A stretch of 64,000 nt of DNA from Arenibacter arenosicollis (GTDB taxonomy: Bacteria; Bacteroidota; Bacteroidia; Flavobacteriales; Flavobacteriaceae). The notes below the pieces were generated by a model, which saw only the letters and a list, made by a program, of their open reading frames with translations, searched no databases and was not told where the DNA came from. The stretch lies in NCBI RefSeq assembly GCF_014397245.1, contig NZ_JACLHY010000008.1, forward strand, positions 124,001 through 188,000, given 5' to 3'. Positions 46,131 through 54,459 of this stretch are shown piece by piece. Each line of letters begins with the position of its first letter. Positions within the stretch are counted from its first letter, which is position 1. Both the position numbers and the translations under genes were made by a program.

Positions 46131-47168
46131 ATGACACTGAATAAAAAAAAGAATTTAATCCCTTTACTCCACCTATTAACGTGGGCGATATTAATAGGTC
46201 TACCCTATTTGCTTTCCTTGGGTCAAGATTCAGAACAAATCTTTAATCGGACCCTGATACACTCATGGATTCCGCTATGCTTTTATGCAATTATTTTTTA
46301 CTTCAATTATCTTTATCTTATAGATAGATTTCTTTTTAAGAATGAAATTTTGCCGTTCATATTGATCAATTCTGGTTTAATTGCCTTTTTTGTTTTTACC
46401 AACCATGAGCTTAAGGGCTTTTTAATGGACCAGCTAATCCTTAATCGTAGTAACGATAAAGGACCACCGAAAAATTTATTTCTTTATGTGGACATGATTG
46501 CATCTATGGTGCCCATTGTATTTTCCGTAGCCCTAAAGACCACAGAACGCTGGTTCAAATCCGAGAACGAACGCAAAGAGGCACAGACTATAAAGTTGCA
46601 GGCAGAGATACAGCACTTAAAATATCAATTGCAGCCACATTTCTTCTTTAATTCACTTAACAACATATATGCCTTAGTAGATAGTTCCCCTGCAACTGCA
46701 AAAAAAACTATCCACAGTTTGGGCAAATTAATGAGGTATCTATTGTACGATACGGATACCGAGAAGGTAGCCCTGCAAAAGGAAATTGATTTTATGACGC
46801 AGTATATCGAACTTATGAAACTAAGGTTTTCAGATAAGATTACTATATCGTATTCCTTTCCCACTGTTCCGCAACATATTAAAGTGGTACCACTATTATT
46901 TATTACCTTGGCAGAGAATGCCTTTAAGCATGGTATTCCTGCCAGTAGCGAGGCCTCATTGTCCTTTAAAATGGAAATAACGGATACCTTTCTGGCCTTT
47001 ACAGCAAAGAACCAAAATCTGCCCAAAAGCGATTCGGATAAAAGCGGTTCTGGCATTGGCTTGGAAAACCTTAGAAAAAGACTGCAATTGTTATATCCAG
47101 ATAGTCACAGCTTTGTTTATCAAGTTAAGGACGAAACCTTTACCGCTGTGCTAACACTTGAAATTTAA
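46131..47168 (+). CDS. LytS/YehU-type sensor histidine kinase
   Basis: A 345-aa kinase. Four membrane helices fill the first 145 residues (LLHLLTWAILIGLPYLLSLG onward) with no large sensor loop. A short coiled coil leads to the His_kinase motif QLQPHFFFNSLNNIYAL (phospho-acceptor His), and the ATPase domain has the N box TLAENAFKHG and G box SGSGIGLENLRKRL. It follows the permease by 11 bases, and its stop overlaps the regulator start (TAATG). It probably senses membrane state or the pump itself and controls the operon. Confidence 0.92.
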   Translation: MTLNKKKNLIPLLHLLTWAILIGLPYLLSLGQDSEQIFNRTLIHSWIPLCFYAIIFYFNYLYLIDRFLFKNEILPFILINSGLIAFFVFTNHELKGFLMDQLILNRSNDKGPPKNLFLYVDMIASMVPIVFSVALKTTERWFKSENERKEAQTIKLQAEIQHLKYQLQPHFFFNSLNNIYALVDSSPATAKKTIHSLGKLMRYLLYDTDTEKVALQKEIDFMTQYIELMKLRFSDKITISYSFPTVPQHIKVVPLLFITLAENAFKHGIPASSEASLSFKMEITDTFLAFTAKNQNLPKSDSDKSGSGIGLENLRKRLQLLYPDSHSFVYQVKDETFTAVLTLEI

Positions 47169-47905
47169 TGGAAATGAACTCGAATAAGATAAGCTGTTTA
47201 ATAGTGGATGATGAACCTATGGCGTTGCAGCTAATTGAAGGTTATGTAACTAAAACACCTTTTTTAAATCTTAGACATAAATGCGATAGTGCCATAGAGG
47301 CTTTAAGGTACTTGGAAAACGAGAAAGTTGATCTACTTTTTTTAGACATACAAATGCCGGACCTCACTGGGATTGGATTATCCAAACTAATTCCCAAAAG
47401 TACCCGTGTCATTTTTACAACGGCCTTTAGTGAGTATGCTCTTGAAGGCTATAAGGTTGAAGCCTTGGACTATTTGTTAAAGCCGTTCGACTATGAGGAG
47501 TTTTTGATCGCTGCAACCAAGGCCAAGGATTGGTTTGCCTTGGTCAAAGGTCGTGCCAATGAAACTTCTGTTCAAGATAAAAAGTTCCTTTTTGTTAAAT
47601 CCGAATACAAGCAATTGAAGATCAATCTGGATGATGTGCTGTACTTTGAAGGCTTGAAGGACTATATCAAAATTTGGCTTAAAGGTCAGCCTAAGGCCAT
47701 CTTAACCTTAATGAATCTCAAAAGCTTGGAAGAGGAACTTCCAAAAGATAAATTTATGCGCGTACATCGCTCTTTCATCGTTTCCTTACAAGCGATCGAT
47801 GTAATAGAACGCAGTCAGATCATAGTTAGGGATCAACGCATTACGGTTTCAGAAAATTATAAACCTGACTTTTTGGATTACATTGCCAAAAATAGCTTGG
47901 ATTGA
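47168..47905 (+). CDS. LytTR-family response regulator
   Basis: A 245-aa regulator. The receiver domain has the acidic pair DDE near residue 14, phospho-acceptor Asp in LLFLDIQMPDLTG and Lys in LLKPFDY. The C-terminal LytTR DNA-binding domain begins KFLFVKSEYKQLKINLDDVL and includes MRVHRSFIVSLQAIDVI. It is the last gene of the tolC-macAB-kinase operon, and its start overlaps the kinase stop by one base, so expression is coupled. A second ATG two codons on (47174) is an equal candidate start. Confidence 0.92.
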   Translation: MEMNSNKISCLIVDDEPMALQLIEGYVTKTPFLNLRHKCDSAIEALRYLENEKVDLLFLDIQMPDLTGIGLSKLIPKSTRVIFTTAFSEYALEGYKVEALDYLLKPFDYEEFLIAATKAKDWFALVKGRANETSVQDKKFLFVKSEYKQLKINLDDVLYFEGLKDYIKIWLKGQPKAILTLMNLKSLEEELPKDKFMRVHRSFIVSLQAIDVIERSQIIVRDQRITVSENYKPDFLDYIAKNSLD

Positions 47906-48029
47906 TTTTTTTACTGTGAAATCCGTACGGATGTAATCCCCCTTACAAGTTCCCAAAGAATAACATTTAGGTCCGGGGTTGACCCTAGGCCCCTTGATGA
48001 AACCAAACTTAGGACCACGGTATAAGAAA

Positions 48030-48062
48030 CAGAAACCCCGCCAAAAAGCGGGGTTCGTTCTG
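48030..48062. terminator. Bidirectional terminator hairpin between convergent units
   Basis: Inner arms AACCCCGC/GCGGGGTT surround CAAAAA, and outer arms CAGAA/TTCTG extend the stem. It lies between the LytTR gene (ends 47905) and the outer-membrane protein gene (ends 48108 on the other strand). It resembles the hairpin at 19889-19912. Confidence 0.7.
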
Positions 48063-48107
48063 CTATAGCATTTCAATGCTTTGTATAACCTTCATAGTGA
48101 CCTGGTA

Positions 48108-49355
48108 TTAGTCGGTCTTACGTTTTTTAAACCACAAGTCCTCTAAGCTTAAATTCAGGGTAAGTACATGGTAATTTTCCTTAACGAGTATATTTTCTAT
48201 TAATCCTGTGGATCCATAGGAATAGGAGAAATTAAGCATAGAATTATTACCCCGGCCAATAGGCAAACCAATACCGGCGGTAAAATTATAGCCATCTATT
48301 TTTTTGTCATTAATGGACAAATACCCAGTGTCATAGTTGAACCCAGTTCTATATCGAATACGCTGGTTAAATTTATAGCTGGCAGCATTTCTTACGAATT
48401 CCAAACCAACCGCATAGATATCCTGATCAACGTATGTTCCTATATTCTCGGTCTGTTTGGTATCACTCCAGTAATTCTTTTTATAATCAGCATTTAAGGT
48501 AAAGGATTTTAGAAAATTTGTGCTTAGCCCCACCCCCAGTTCCAATGGCATATTGAAATCCGCGACAGTATCACTTTCATCCTCTTCCACGTCTATTTCA
48601 ACCCCGTTCAGACTTTTAATTACAGAGCGCCTTACACTACCCTTTAGGCTCGTTGGAAGTTGCACCGTACTTCCAATGGTGATTTTATTTGTGAGGTCAT
48701 ATTGCAATCCAAGACCAACACGGGCACCGCTGTAATTGGTATCCTCCGTGGAGACCAGGGCACTACTGTAAACCTGAAAGGATTCCTCCTCCTCAATTTT
48801 TCCAAATAATATGGAAAAACTGGCTCCAAACCTTAAATTATCGGTAATTCCATAACCCAGGTTGAACTTAAGATCACTCATTCCGCCAAGTCCATTCACA
48901 TTACTTTCAAAGTATTCTTCAGATCCCTCAATATTGGTTTTTACCCCTACCAGGGTATAACCAACATCGGTATATGGAACCAGGGCAATACCTGCACCCA
49001 GTCTGTCCGCTATCCGAAAGGCAAGGGCCAAATTGGAAAAGTTGACCGTAGTTTTTGCCTCATCGTTTATCCTATTGCTATAATTGTTATACTTTCCCCT
49101 TAGACCTACATCATAAAAAAATGAATTTTGGGGTGTCAAGGCAAAGTTGGCCGGGTTTAAATTGTTTATTTCCGTATCCGATTTCAAGGCTATACCGGAA
49201 TACCCCATCCCATTGGTCCGCCCAATACTGGTCTGATTTATTACACCGAGACCATATAGGGAATAAGGTGAACTTGTGAGCCCCTCGGATTGGCCCAAAA
49301 CAGGAATTACGGATAAAAGTATTAGAAATAGGGCAAATAAAGGTAATTTATTCAT
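48108..49355 (-). CDS. Outer-membrane beta-barrel protein (FadL-like fold), function unknown
   Basis: 415 aa from the chosen start, with signal peptide MNKLPLFALFLILLSVIPVL ending GQ. An opening with SPYSLYGLGVINQTSIGRTN and GYSGIALKSDTEINNLNPAN, then alternating amphipathic strands, is the pattern of OmpP1/FadL/TodX-like transporters in Bacteroidota. The ATG at 49355 overlaps the stop of the DUF4270 gene by 8 bases, so the two are co-translated; ATGs up to 49373 are possible but give a poorer signal. A channel or assembly role with the DUF4270 lipoprotein is likely, but the cargo is unknown. Confidence 0.78.
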   Translation of the reverse strand: MNKLPLFALFLILLSVIPVLGQSEGLTSSPYSLYGLGVINQTSIGRTNGMGYSGIALKSDTEINNLNPANFALTPQNSFFYDVGLRGKYNNYSNRINDEAKTTVNFSNLALAFRIADRLGAGIALVPYTDVGYTLVGVKTNIEGSEEYFESNVNGLGGMSDLKFNLGYGITDNLRFGASFSILFGKIEEEESFQVYSSALVSTEDTNYSGARVGLGLQYDLTNKITIGSTVQLPTSLKGSVRRSVIKSLNGVEIDVEEDESDTVADFNMPLELGVGLSTNFLKSFTLNADYKKNYWSDTKQTENIGTYVDQDIYAVGLEFVRNAASYKFNQRIRYRTGFNYDTGYLSINDKKIDGYNFTAGIGLPIGRGNNSMLNFSYSYGSTGLIENILVKENYHVLTLNLSLEDLWFKKRKTD

Positions 49356-50667
49356 CTTCATCATATATTGCATAGGTAAGTTCCAATTTTACACCTTGGT
49401 TAGTGCCCTCTTTTCCCATTAAAACAAAACGGTCTACAGTGCTGTTGTAATTCTCTGGCAAAAGAATAATTGCATAGTCGGCATCCCTTTCTGTAGACAA
49501 TATTCCTTCTATATAGGTAGTCAGGGGTATTTCATAATAAATGTCATTGAATTCTTGACCATCACGGTTTAAAGTGGCTTGTACCGCTGCATTATCCGTT
49601 CCCACCAATTGCTCCGTTAAATCATTGTTTTGATCTACTATGAAAAGCGATAGGTTGTCCCTTAAGGCCAGTTCATCACTATAAGATCCCAAAACTGGTT
49701 TAATTTTAAGAACAGCATTCAACAAAGTACCCTGGCCCTGAATATCGAACAGTGTTTTTAGATTCAAAAATTCTATTTTGGTCGTGTATCCAATACCAGA
49801 TTGTACAAAACTTTGATTATCCGATTCGGAACTATTGAGAACAACTTCCTTATCTGTTAGTGTCTTTAAATATTCGTTGGTTTCAACCACAGACATCTGG
49901 TTAAAAAATGGAATGGGACTACTGGTTGTATTTATGGTAAAATCTGCGGTAAATTGTGTCCGACTTTCCTCTCCGGAAATACTATAATACATTCTCATTA
50001 CACTGGTAGAAAAATCAAAACCTACTATGGACCCATCGTCGTCTTCGCCCGGCTGAAAGGTAATCCCATGAAAGTAGTCCTTAAACTCTTCGGTGTTGGT
50101 AATATCCTTTTGTTGCAACTGCTCAAAAAGGTCTAACCCCAAGGAGTCACTCAATTTAATATATAACGAATCCGTTCCCAAAGGTCTTGGGGCATAGGTT
50201 ATAGACCCTAAATCTTCCTCTAAAAACCCTACCTTGCTGGTATTGTAAAAATCGCTCCCATCGGCCGGCTTTAAAAGTTCACTTAATTCCTTAATATGGA
50301 TGGTATTATTTTTAAGGGTGTCGCTATAATAATAATTGTCATACTTCAGAAAAAAGGCTATACTATCATATTCTGCGTCGGAATCGATAAAATAACTATT
50401 TGGCAACAATTCCGCATAACTCGAACTTTTTACCGCCCCAAAAACGGGGTCCATATATTTCCCTATCAGCATGCGGGTGGCTTGTGAAGTTACAAGACTA
50501 TCAAACTTCATGGTGTATGTCTCCACGTTCATGGTATCTATTTGTACTACCCTTATATTACTGTTGGTAAATGTCCCGCCAGCCACAAAATCGGATTCAT
50601 TAATAGTATCATCGCTACATGAAACCAATAATATCAACAAAGCTATAAATCCAAGGAGTTTTCTCAT
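49348..50667 (-). CDS. DUF4270-family lipoprotein
   Basis: A 439-aa lipoprotein with signal MRKLLGFIALLILLVSCSDD (Cys17). The rest is beta-rich and matches the DUF4270 family that is nearly universal in Flavobacteriia: a TMNVETYTMKFDSLVTSQAT segment, a GKYMDPVFGAVKSSSYAELL motif, and a C-terminal ending VDRFVLMGKEGTNQGVKLEL. Function of the family is not established. The frame extends to 50730, but only the ATG at 50667 gives a lipoprotein signal. It is the first gene of a two-gene unit with the outer-membrane barrel, which suggests a shared envelope role. Confidence 0.85.
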   Translation of the reverse strand: MRKLLGFIALLILLVSCSDDTINESDFVAGGTFTNSNIRVVQIDTMNVETYTMKFDSLVTSQATRMLIGKYMDPVFGAVKSSSYAELLPNSYFIDSDAEYDSIAFFLKYDNYYYSDTLKNNTIHIKELSELLKPADGSDFYNTSKVGFLEEDLGSITYAPRPLGTDSLYIKLSDSLGLDLFEQLQQKDITNTEEFKDYFHGITFQPGEDDDGSIVGFDFSTSVMRMYYSISGEESRTQFTADFTINTTSSPIPFFNQMSVVETNEYLKTLTDKEVVLNSSESDNQSFVQSGIGYTTKIEFLNLKTLFDIQGQGTLLNAVLKIKPVLGSYSDELALRDNLSLFIVDQNNDLTEQLVGTDNAAVQATLNRDGQEFNDIYYEIPLTTYIEGILSTERDADYAIILLPENYNSTVDRFVLMGKEGTNQGVKLELTYAIYDEDE

Positions 50668-50887
50668 TCGTTTATTATTTGAAGCCAAAAGTAAAAGCGT
50701 TTCCTTAGCCCGGAAACCCCAATAGACCAACCCACTGACTTATAAGACCAAAGGGCGAATTTTAGCTATTAAATACCCTCTACCATTGGTAGATAAAATA
50801 TCCGTTTTCATATGTTAAATAGGTGCCTTTATCTATTTAAGTTTCAAACACCATGTTCGCCATCTAGTTTTGAAAAAAAATTAACTA

Positions 50888-51901
50888 ATGAAATACATTT
50901 ATAATATGAAGGGAAGGGTAAACCACATTAAAATGCTAACGATGGCCAGCTTAACACTTTGCTTAATGGCTAGTTGCTCTAACGACGAAGATGACGAAGA
51001 TTTGGGGAACTGGATAGACCAATCGGTATTTGATGGGAGTCCACGTAGCGGCAGTGCCTATTTCACCATTGGAAATATAGGATACAGTGGTGTAGGTTAT
51101 GATGGGGATGATTATTTAACCTCCTTTTGGTCCTATGATATGGATGGTGATTATTGGTCCCAAAAAGCGGACTTCCCGGGAACAGCAAGGAATGCCGCTG
51201 TAGGTTTTTCCATCAATGACAAGGGATATATAGGTTCTGGTTATGATGGCTTGGATGAACTGGCAGATTTTTATTCTTACGACCCTGCCAGCAATACATG
51301 GACGGAAATTGCAGCTTTCCCATCTACTCCAAGGCGAAGTGCCGTGGCCTTTGGAATAAATGGCTATGGTTATTTTGGAACCGGCTTTGACGGTGACAAC
51401 GACAGGAAGGATTTTTGGAAATACGATCCTAATACCGATACTTGGCACGAGTTGGTGGGCTTTGGCGGTGATAAAAGAAGGGCAGCAATTACCTTTACCA
51501 TAGGGGATTATGTATATATGGGAACTGGTGTATCCAATGGTATTTATTTGGATGACTTTTGGGCTTTTGATTCGGCCACAGAAAGTTGGACCCAGAAATT
51601 GGATCTTGACGAAGAAGATGATTACTCCATTGTTCGAAGCAATGCAGTAGGATTTACCTTAAACGATTATGGATATATAGCCACTGGAACCTATGGGGGC
51701 ACCTTACAATCTATTTGGGAATATGACCCTAGTACCGATACTTGGGAATCCAAAACAAGTTTTGAAAGAACATCAAGACAGGATGCAGTAGTATTCTCCA
51801 ATAACGCAAAGGCATTTATAGGCCTAGGCCGCACAGGTAGTCTGTATTTGGATGATTTGGAGCAATTTTTCCCTTATGACGAGTACGACGACGAAGATTA
51901 A
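50888..51901 (+). CDS. Kelch-repeat (galactose oxidase-like) lipoprotein
   Basis: A 337-aa protein. A lipoprotein signal (IKMLTMASLTLCLMASC, Cys30 from the first ATG) precedes an acidic stretch, then six kelch blades with the repeated pattern AVGFSINDKGYIGSGYDG followed by FYSYDPASNTWTEIAAFPST. The 50-residue blades close a six-bladed propeller. ATGs at 50888 and 50906 both work. It is followed by a hairpin and then by DUF4907, a kinase and a LytTR regulator. It may be an envelope sensor or binding protein for that two-component system; no catalytic residues were recognised. Confidence 0.85.
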   Translation: MKYIYNMKGRVNHIKMLTMASLTLCLMASCSNDEDDEDLGNWIDQSVFDGSPRSGSAYFTIGNIGYSGVGYDGDDYLTSFWSYDMDGDYWSQKADFPGTARNAAVGFSINDKGYIGSGYDGLDELADFYSYDPASNTWTEIAAFPSTPRRSAVAFGINGYGYFGTGFDGDNDRKDFWKYDPNTDTWHELVGFGGDKRRAAITFTIGDYVYMGTGVSNGIYLDDFWAFDSATESWTQKLDLDEEDDYSIVRSNAVGFTLNDYGYIATGTYGGTLQSIWEYDPSTDTWESKTSFERTSRQDAVVFSNNAKAFIGLGRTGSLYLDDLEQFFPYDEYDDED

Positions 51902-51933
51902 TGATTTTGATTATGTTTACTTATTAATTAGCG

Positions 51934-51965
51934 AAAAGAGCTATGCTGATTGGCATAGCTCTTTT
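51934..51965 (+). terminator. Strong hairpin between the kelch gene and the DUF4907 gene
   Basis: Perfect 13-base arms AAAAGAGCTATGC and GCATAGCTCTTTT surround TGATTG, 32 bases past the kelch stop and ending only 14 bases before the DUF4907 ATG. It can act as a terminator for the kelch gene or as an attenuator for the DUF4907-kinase-regulator genes. Confidence 0.85.
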
Positions 51966-51979
51966 AAGATTATCAATAA

Positions 51980-52324
51980 ATGAAAAGAATATTATTAGCA
52001 TATATTTTAATAGCGGTTGTTTTCGGATTTCTATTTTTGAGCTTTTCAAATTACAAGATCGGTGCAACAGAAAGTAAATTGCCCCTACATTCAGAAATAT
52101 TTAAAGTGAGTGATGGCTATGGATATCAAATAGAACTAGAGAGCAGAGTACTTATAAAACAGGAGTATATTCCTATTTTAAAAGGAAAAAGGCCGTTTAA
52201 AACCGCGGAGGATGCAGAGCGTACCGCCAATAAGGTCATCAGCAAATTATTAAAAAAAGAAAGTCCTATATTGACAATTTCCGAGCTTAAAGAATTGCAG
52301 ATTCCTGAATTTAACCTTTACTAA
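51980..52324 (+). CDS. DUF4907-family small exported protein
   Basis: A 114-aa protein. An N-terminal hydrophobic segment (ILLAYILIAVVFGFLFLSFS) serves as signal or membrane anchor, then comes a small domain (FKVSDGYGYQIELESRVLIK then QEYIPILKGKRPFKTAEDAE) matching the DUF4907 family, whose function is unknown. It is 8 bases before the kinase gene and so is probably co-transcribed with it. Position next to a kelch lipoprotein and a kinase suggests a periplasmic part of a sensing system. Confidence 0.8.
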   Translation: MKRILLAYILIAVVFGFLFLSFSNYKIGATESKLPLHSEIFKVSDGYGYQIELESRVLIKQEYIPILKGKRPFKTAEDAERTANKVISKLLKKESPILTISELKELQIPEFNLY

Positions 52325-52332
52325 AGAAGTCC

Positions 52333-53394
52333 ATGGTACTTGATAAGAAAAATATTCCGCAATGGCTTGTTCACGCATTATTATGGTTCATGCTATACGG
52401 CTTGCTGTCCTATCCTTTTTTGACTGGTTCCAGGTCCCTACCCTATAATCTATTGGCAAAATTACTCTTGGCCATGGCACTCTTCTACCTCAATTATTAT
52501 TACCTGGTACCGAAATTATTACTGAAAGACCGTATTTGGTACTATATTGTACTTTCGGTCTTACTGCTTTTCGCAGTAGGCTTTTATACAAATATAGCTT
52601 TCCCTCCATCTCCTCCCGATGAGCTTCCCCGAAGGGCCGTACGTATGCGACAACACGGCGATGGTGGTCCAGGGGCATTCCGCTTTTTTTTGATGACCAC
52701 CGTAATCTTTGCCGTGCCCTATATTTTCAGCACCATGCTAAAGGTCTATACGGAATGGCAGAAAAACGAGGACCTGAGAAAATTAGTGGAAAAAGAAAAA
52801 ATACAGTCAGAACTTCAATTTTTAAAGACCCAATTAAACCCGCATTTTCTTTTTAATTCCTTGAATACTATCTATTCCCTTTCCGTAAAACAATCCCTGG
52901 ACACCCCTGAAGCGGTCATTAATTTATCCGAACTAATGCGGTATATGCTTTACGAAGCCGACAAAAAACTGGTTCCGCTAGGTAAGGAACTGGAATACAT
53001 TAAAAGTTATGTGGCATTGCAAAGGCTGCGACTATCCAATAGTGAGGATGTAACCCTAAAAATATCGGGCGAGGAAAGAGGGAAATTTGTACCCCCGCTA
53101 TTATTTATCTCCTTTATTGAAAACGCATTCAAATATGGTACGGATTTCAACGGAAAGACCTTTGTTAAAATAAACCTTTCCATAAATAACGAGTCCATAC
53201 ATCTACAAGTAACCAACATAATCGGGACTTTTAAAGCGAAATCGGAAAGTAGCGGAGTGGGTCTGGAGAACGTCAAAAATAGATTGAACTATTTATATCC
53301 CCATTCCCATGTATTACTTATAAATGATGATGGAAAAACCTACGAAGTAAATTTAACTTTAAATTTAAAAAACTATGAACTGCATAATCATTGA
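52333..53394 (+). CDS. LytS/YehU-type sensor histidine kinase
   Basis: A 353-aa kinase. Four membrane helices lie in the first 135 residues (WLVHALLWFMLYGLLSYPFL; ILLAMALFYLNYYYLV-like second; WYYIVLSVLLLFAVGFYTNI; FFLMTTVIFAVPYIFSTML). A basic Arg/Gly-rich loop sits between helices 3 and 4. The His_kinase motif is QLNPHFLFNSLNTIYSL, the N box SFIENAFKYG and the G box SSGVGLENVKNRL. It overlaps the response regulator gene by 20 bases. It is a paralogue of the kinase at 46131. Confidence 0.92.
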   Translation: MVLDKKNIPQWLVHALLWFMLYGLLSYPFLTGSRSLPYNLLAKLLLAMALFYLNYYYLVPKLLLKDRIWYYIVLSVLLLFAVGFYTNIAFPPSPPDELPRRAVRMRQHGDGGPGAFRFFLMTTVIFAVPYIFSTMLKVYTEWQKNEDLRKLVEKEKIQSELQFLKTQLNPHFLFNSLNTIYSLSVKQSLDTPEAVINLSELMRYMLYEADKKLVPLGKELEYIKSYVALQRLRLSNSEDVTLKISGEERGKFVPPLLFISFIENAFKYGTDFNGKTFVKINLSINNESIHLQVTNIIGTFKAKSESSGVGLENVKNRLNYLYPHSHVLLINDDGKTYEVNLTLNLKNYELHNH

Positions 53395-54100
53395 TGACGA
53401 GCCATTGGCCATAGATGTATTGACGGACTATTGCAAAAAAATAGATTTTACAGAGGTTGTAGGGACATTTACCAATCCATTGGATGCCATATCCATTATT
53501 AGGGAAAAGAATATCGACCTGATTTTTTGTGACATTGAAATGCCCCAAATCAGCGGTTTGGAATTTATAAGTGCGCTGGAAAACCGACCCTTGTTTATAT
53601 TCACCACAGCCTATACCCAATATGCAGTGGAAGGTTTTGAACTGAATGCAGTGGATTATCTGGTAAAGCCAATTCCTTACCATAGATTTATTAAGGCAGT
53701 TTCCAGAACCAAGGAAATTTTGGCACAAAAGGAAAAACCTTCAATTGCCAATATTTTTCCTTCCAATGGAGGGCAGAACGATACACAGAAATTTATTTTT
53801 GTGAAATCCGAACATGAAAATATTAAGATAGATCTGGATGAAATTGAATACATTCAAGGGCTTAAGGATTATCTTAAAATCCATATTAAAGGTACCAACA
53901 AGACAATATTGACACTTTTAAGCTTTAAGGACCTTTTGGACAAGTTACCACAAAACCAATTTATACGGGTTCATAAATCTTTCGTTGTCAACGTTAATGT
54001 CATTAAGACCATACAAAGGAACCGAATTGTAATCAATGATACCCGAATCCCAATAGGAGAAAGCCATAAGACCCAATTCTTTTCTTTTCTGGGCCTGTAA
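53375..54100 (+). CDS. LytTR-family response regulator
   Basis: A 241-aa regulator. Receiver domain with IIDDEPLAIDV, phospho-acceptor Asp in LIFCDIEMPQISG and Lys in LVKPIPYHRF, then a LytTR DNA-binding domain (KFIFVKSEHENIKIDLDEIE to IRVHKSFVVNVNVIKTI). Its start lies inside the last 20 bases of the kinase gene, so the pair is translationally coupled. Its stop codon is the first part of a terminator hairpin. Targets may include the kelch and DUF4907 genes upstream. Confidence 0.92.
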   Translation: MNCIIIDDEPLAIDVLTDYCKKIDFTEVVGTFTNPLDAISIIREKNIDLIFCDIEMPQISGLEFISALENRPLFIFTTAYTQYAVEGFELNAVDYLVKPIPYHRFIKAVSRTKEILAQKEKPSIANIFPSNGGQNDTQKFIFVKSEHENIKIDLDEIEYIQGLKDYLKIHIKGTNKTILTLLSFKDLLDKLPQNQFIRVHKSFVVNVNVIKTIQRNRIVINDTRIPIGESHKTQFFSFLGL

Positions 54101-54135
54101 TGAAGCTTTGTCATTGGCCTTATAAAAGCTTCATT
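54099..54135 (+). terminator. Terminator hairpin at the end of the LytTR gene
   Basis: Perfect 11-base arms AATGAAGCTTT and AAAGCTTCATT, the first overlapping the stop codon, with a 15-base loop. It lies between convergent units and may work in both directions. Confidence 0.7.
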
Positions 54136-54235
54136 TAAAACCAATTTCAAATTAATGGCCGCTATAACTCTTTTTTAAATTGATTCCAATCGGCAAACGC
54201 AAATTTCAAGGTTTAGGCCTAAGGTATAATATCCA

Positions 54236-54454
54236 GTTCCCTTTTTCCTGTTTCTAAAGAGGAATAGGCGTCAGTAAATACCATTCCCGCCCTAGCTATT
54301 TTGTCTCTTTGGGGAGTGGGAACCTTTCCCTATTCCCGATATAAGACCTGTACGGCCCCATATCGCAAATAATATAAATGATATTAGGTGGCTCCTGTCC
54401 TGTTACCGATGCCATCATCATCAGAAAAAGGATTTATAATTTAGAAAACTTCAT
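54236..54454 (-). pseudogene. Degraded N-terminal remnant of a sulfatase
   Basis: Five bases past the GH20 stop, an ATG at 54454 opens MKFSKL, then a TAA, then in the same frame ILFLMMMASVTGQEPPNIIY and IICDMG. This is the signal peptide and first metal motif of a type I sulfatase (normally ...CDDMGYGD), with one Asp missing. The reading then continues in another frame as AVQVLYRE, a second stop, and GKVPTPQRDKIARAGMVFTD then AYSS, which matches the next conserved sulfatase block. The expected CxPSR catalytic site is gone and the sequence ends near the hairpin of the LytTR gene. At least two stops, one frameshift and a large 3' deletion make this a clear pseudogene. Confidence 0.82.
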
Positions 54455-54459
54455 GTTTT

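Noticed and set aside
50888-51901. Kelch lipoprotein as a second NanM sialic acid mutarotase
   Set aside because: It is a lipoprotein with different blade sequences and a signalling, not a sialic acid, neighbourhood; only the propeller fold is shared.
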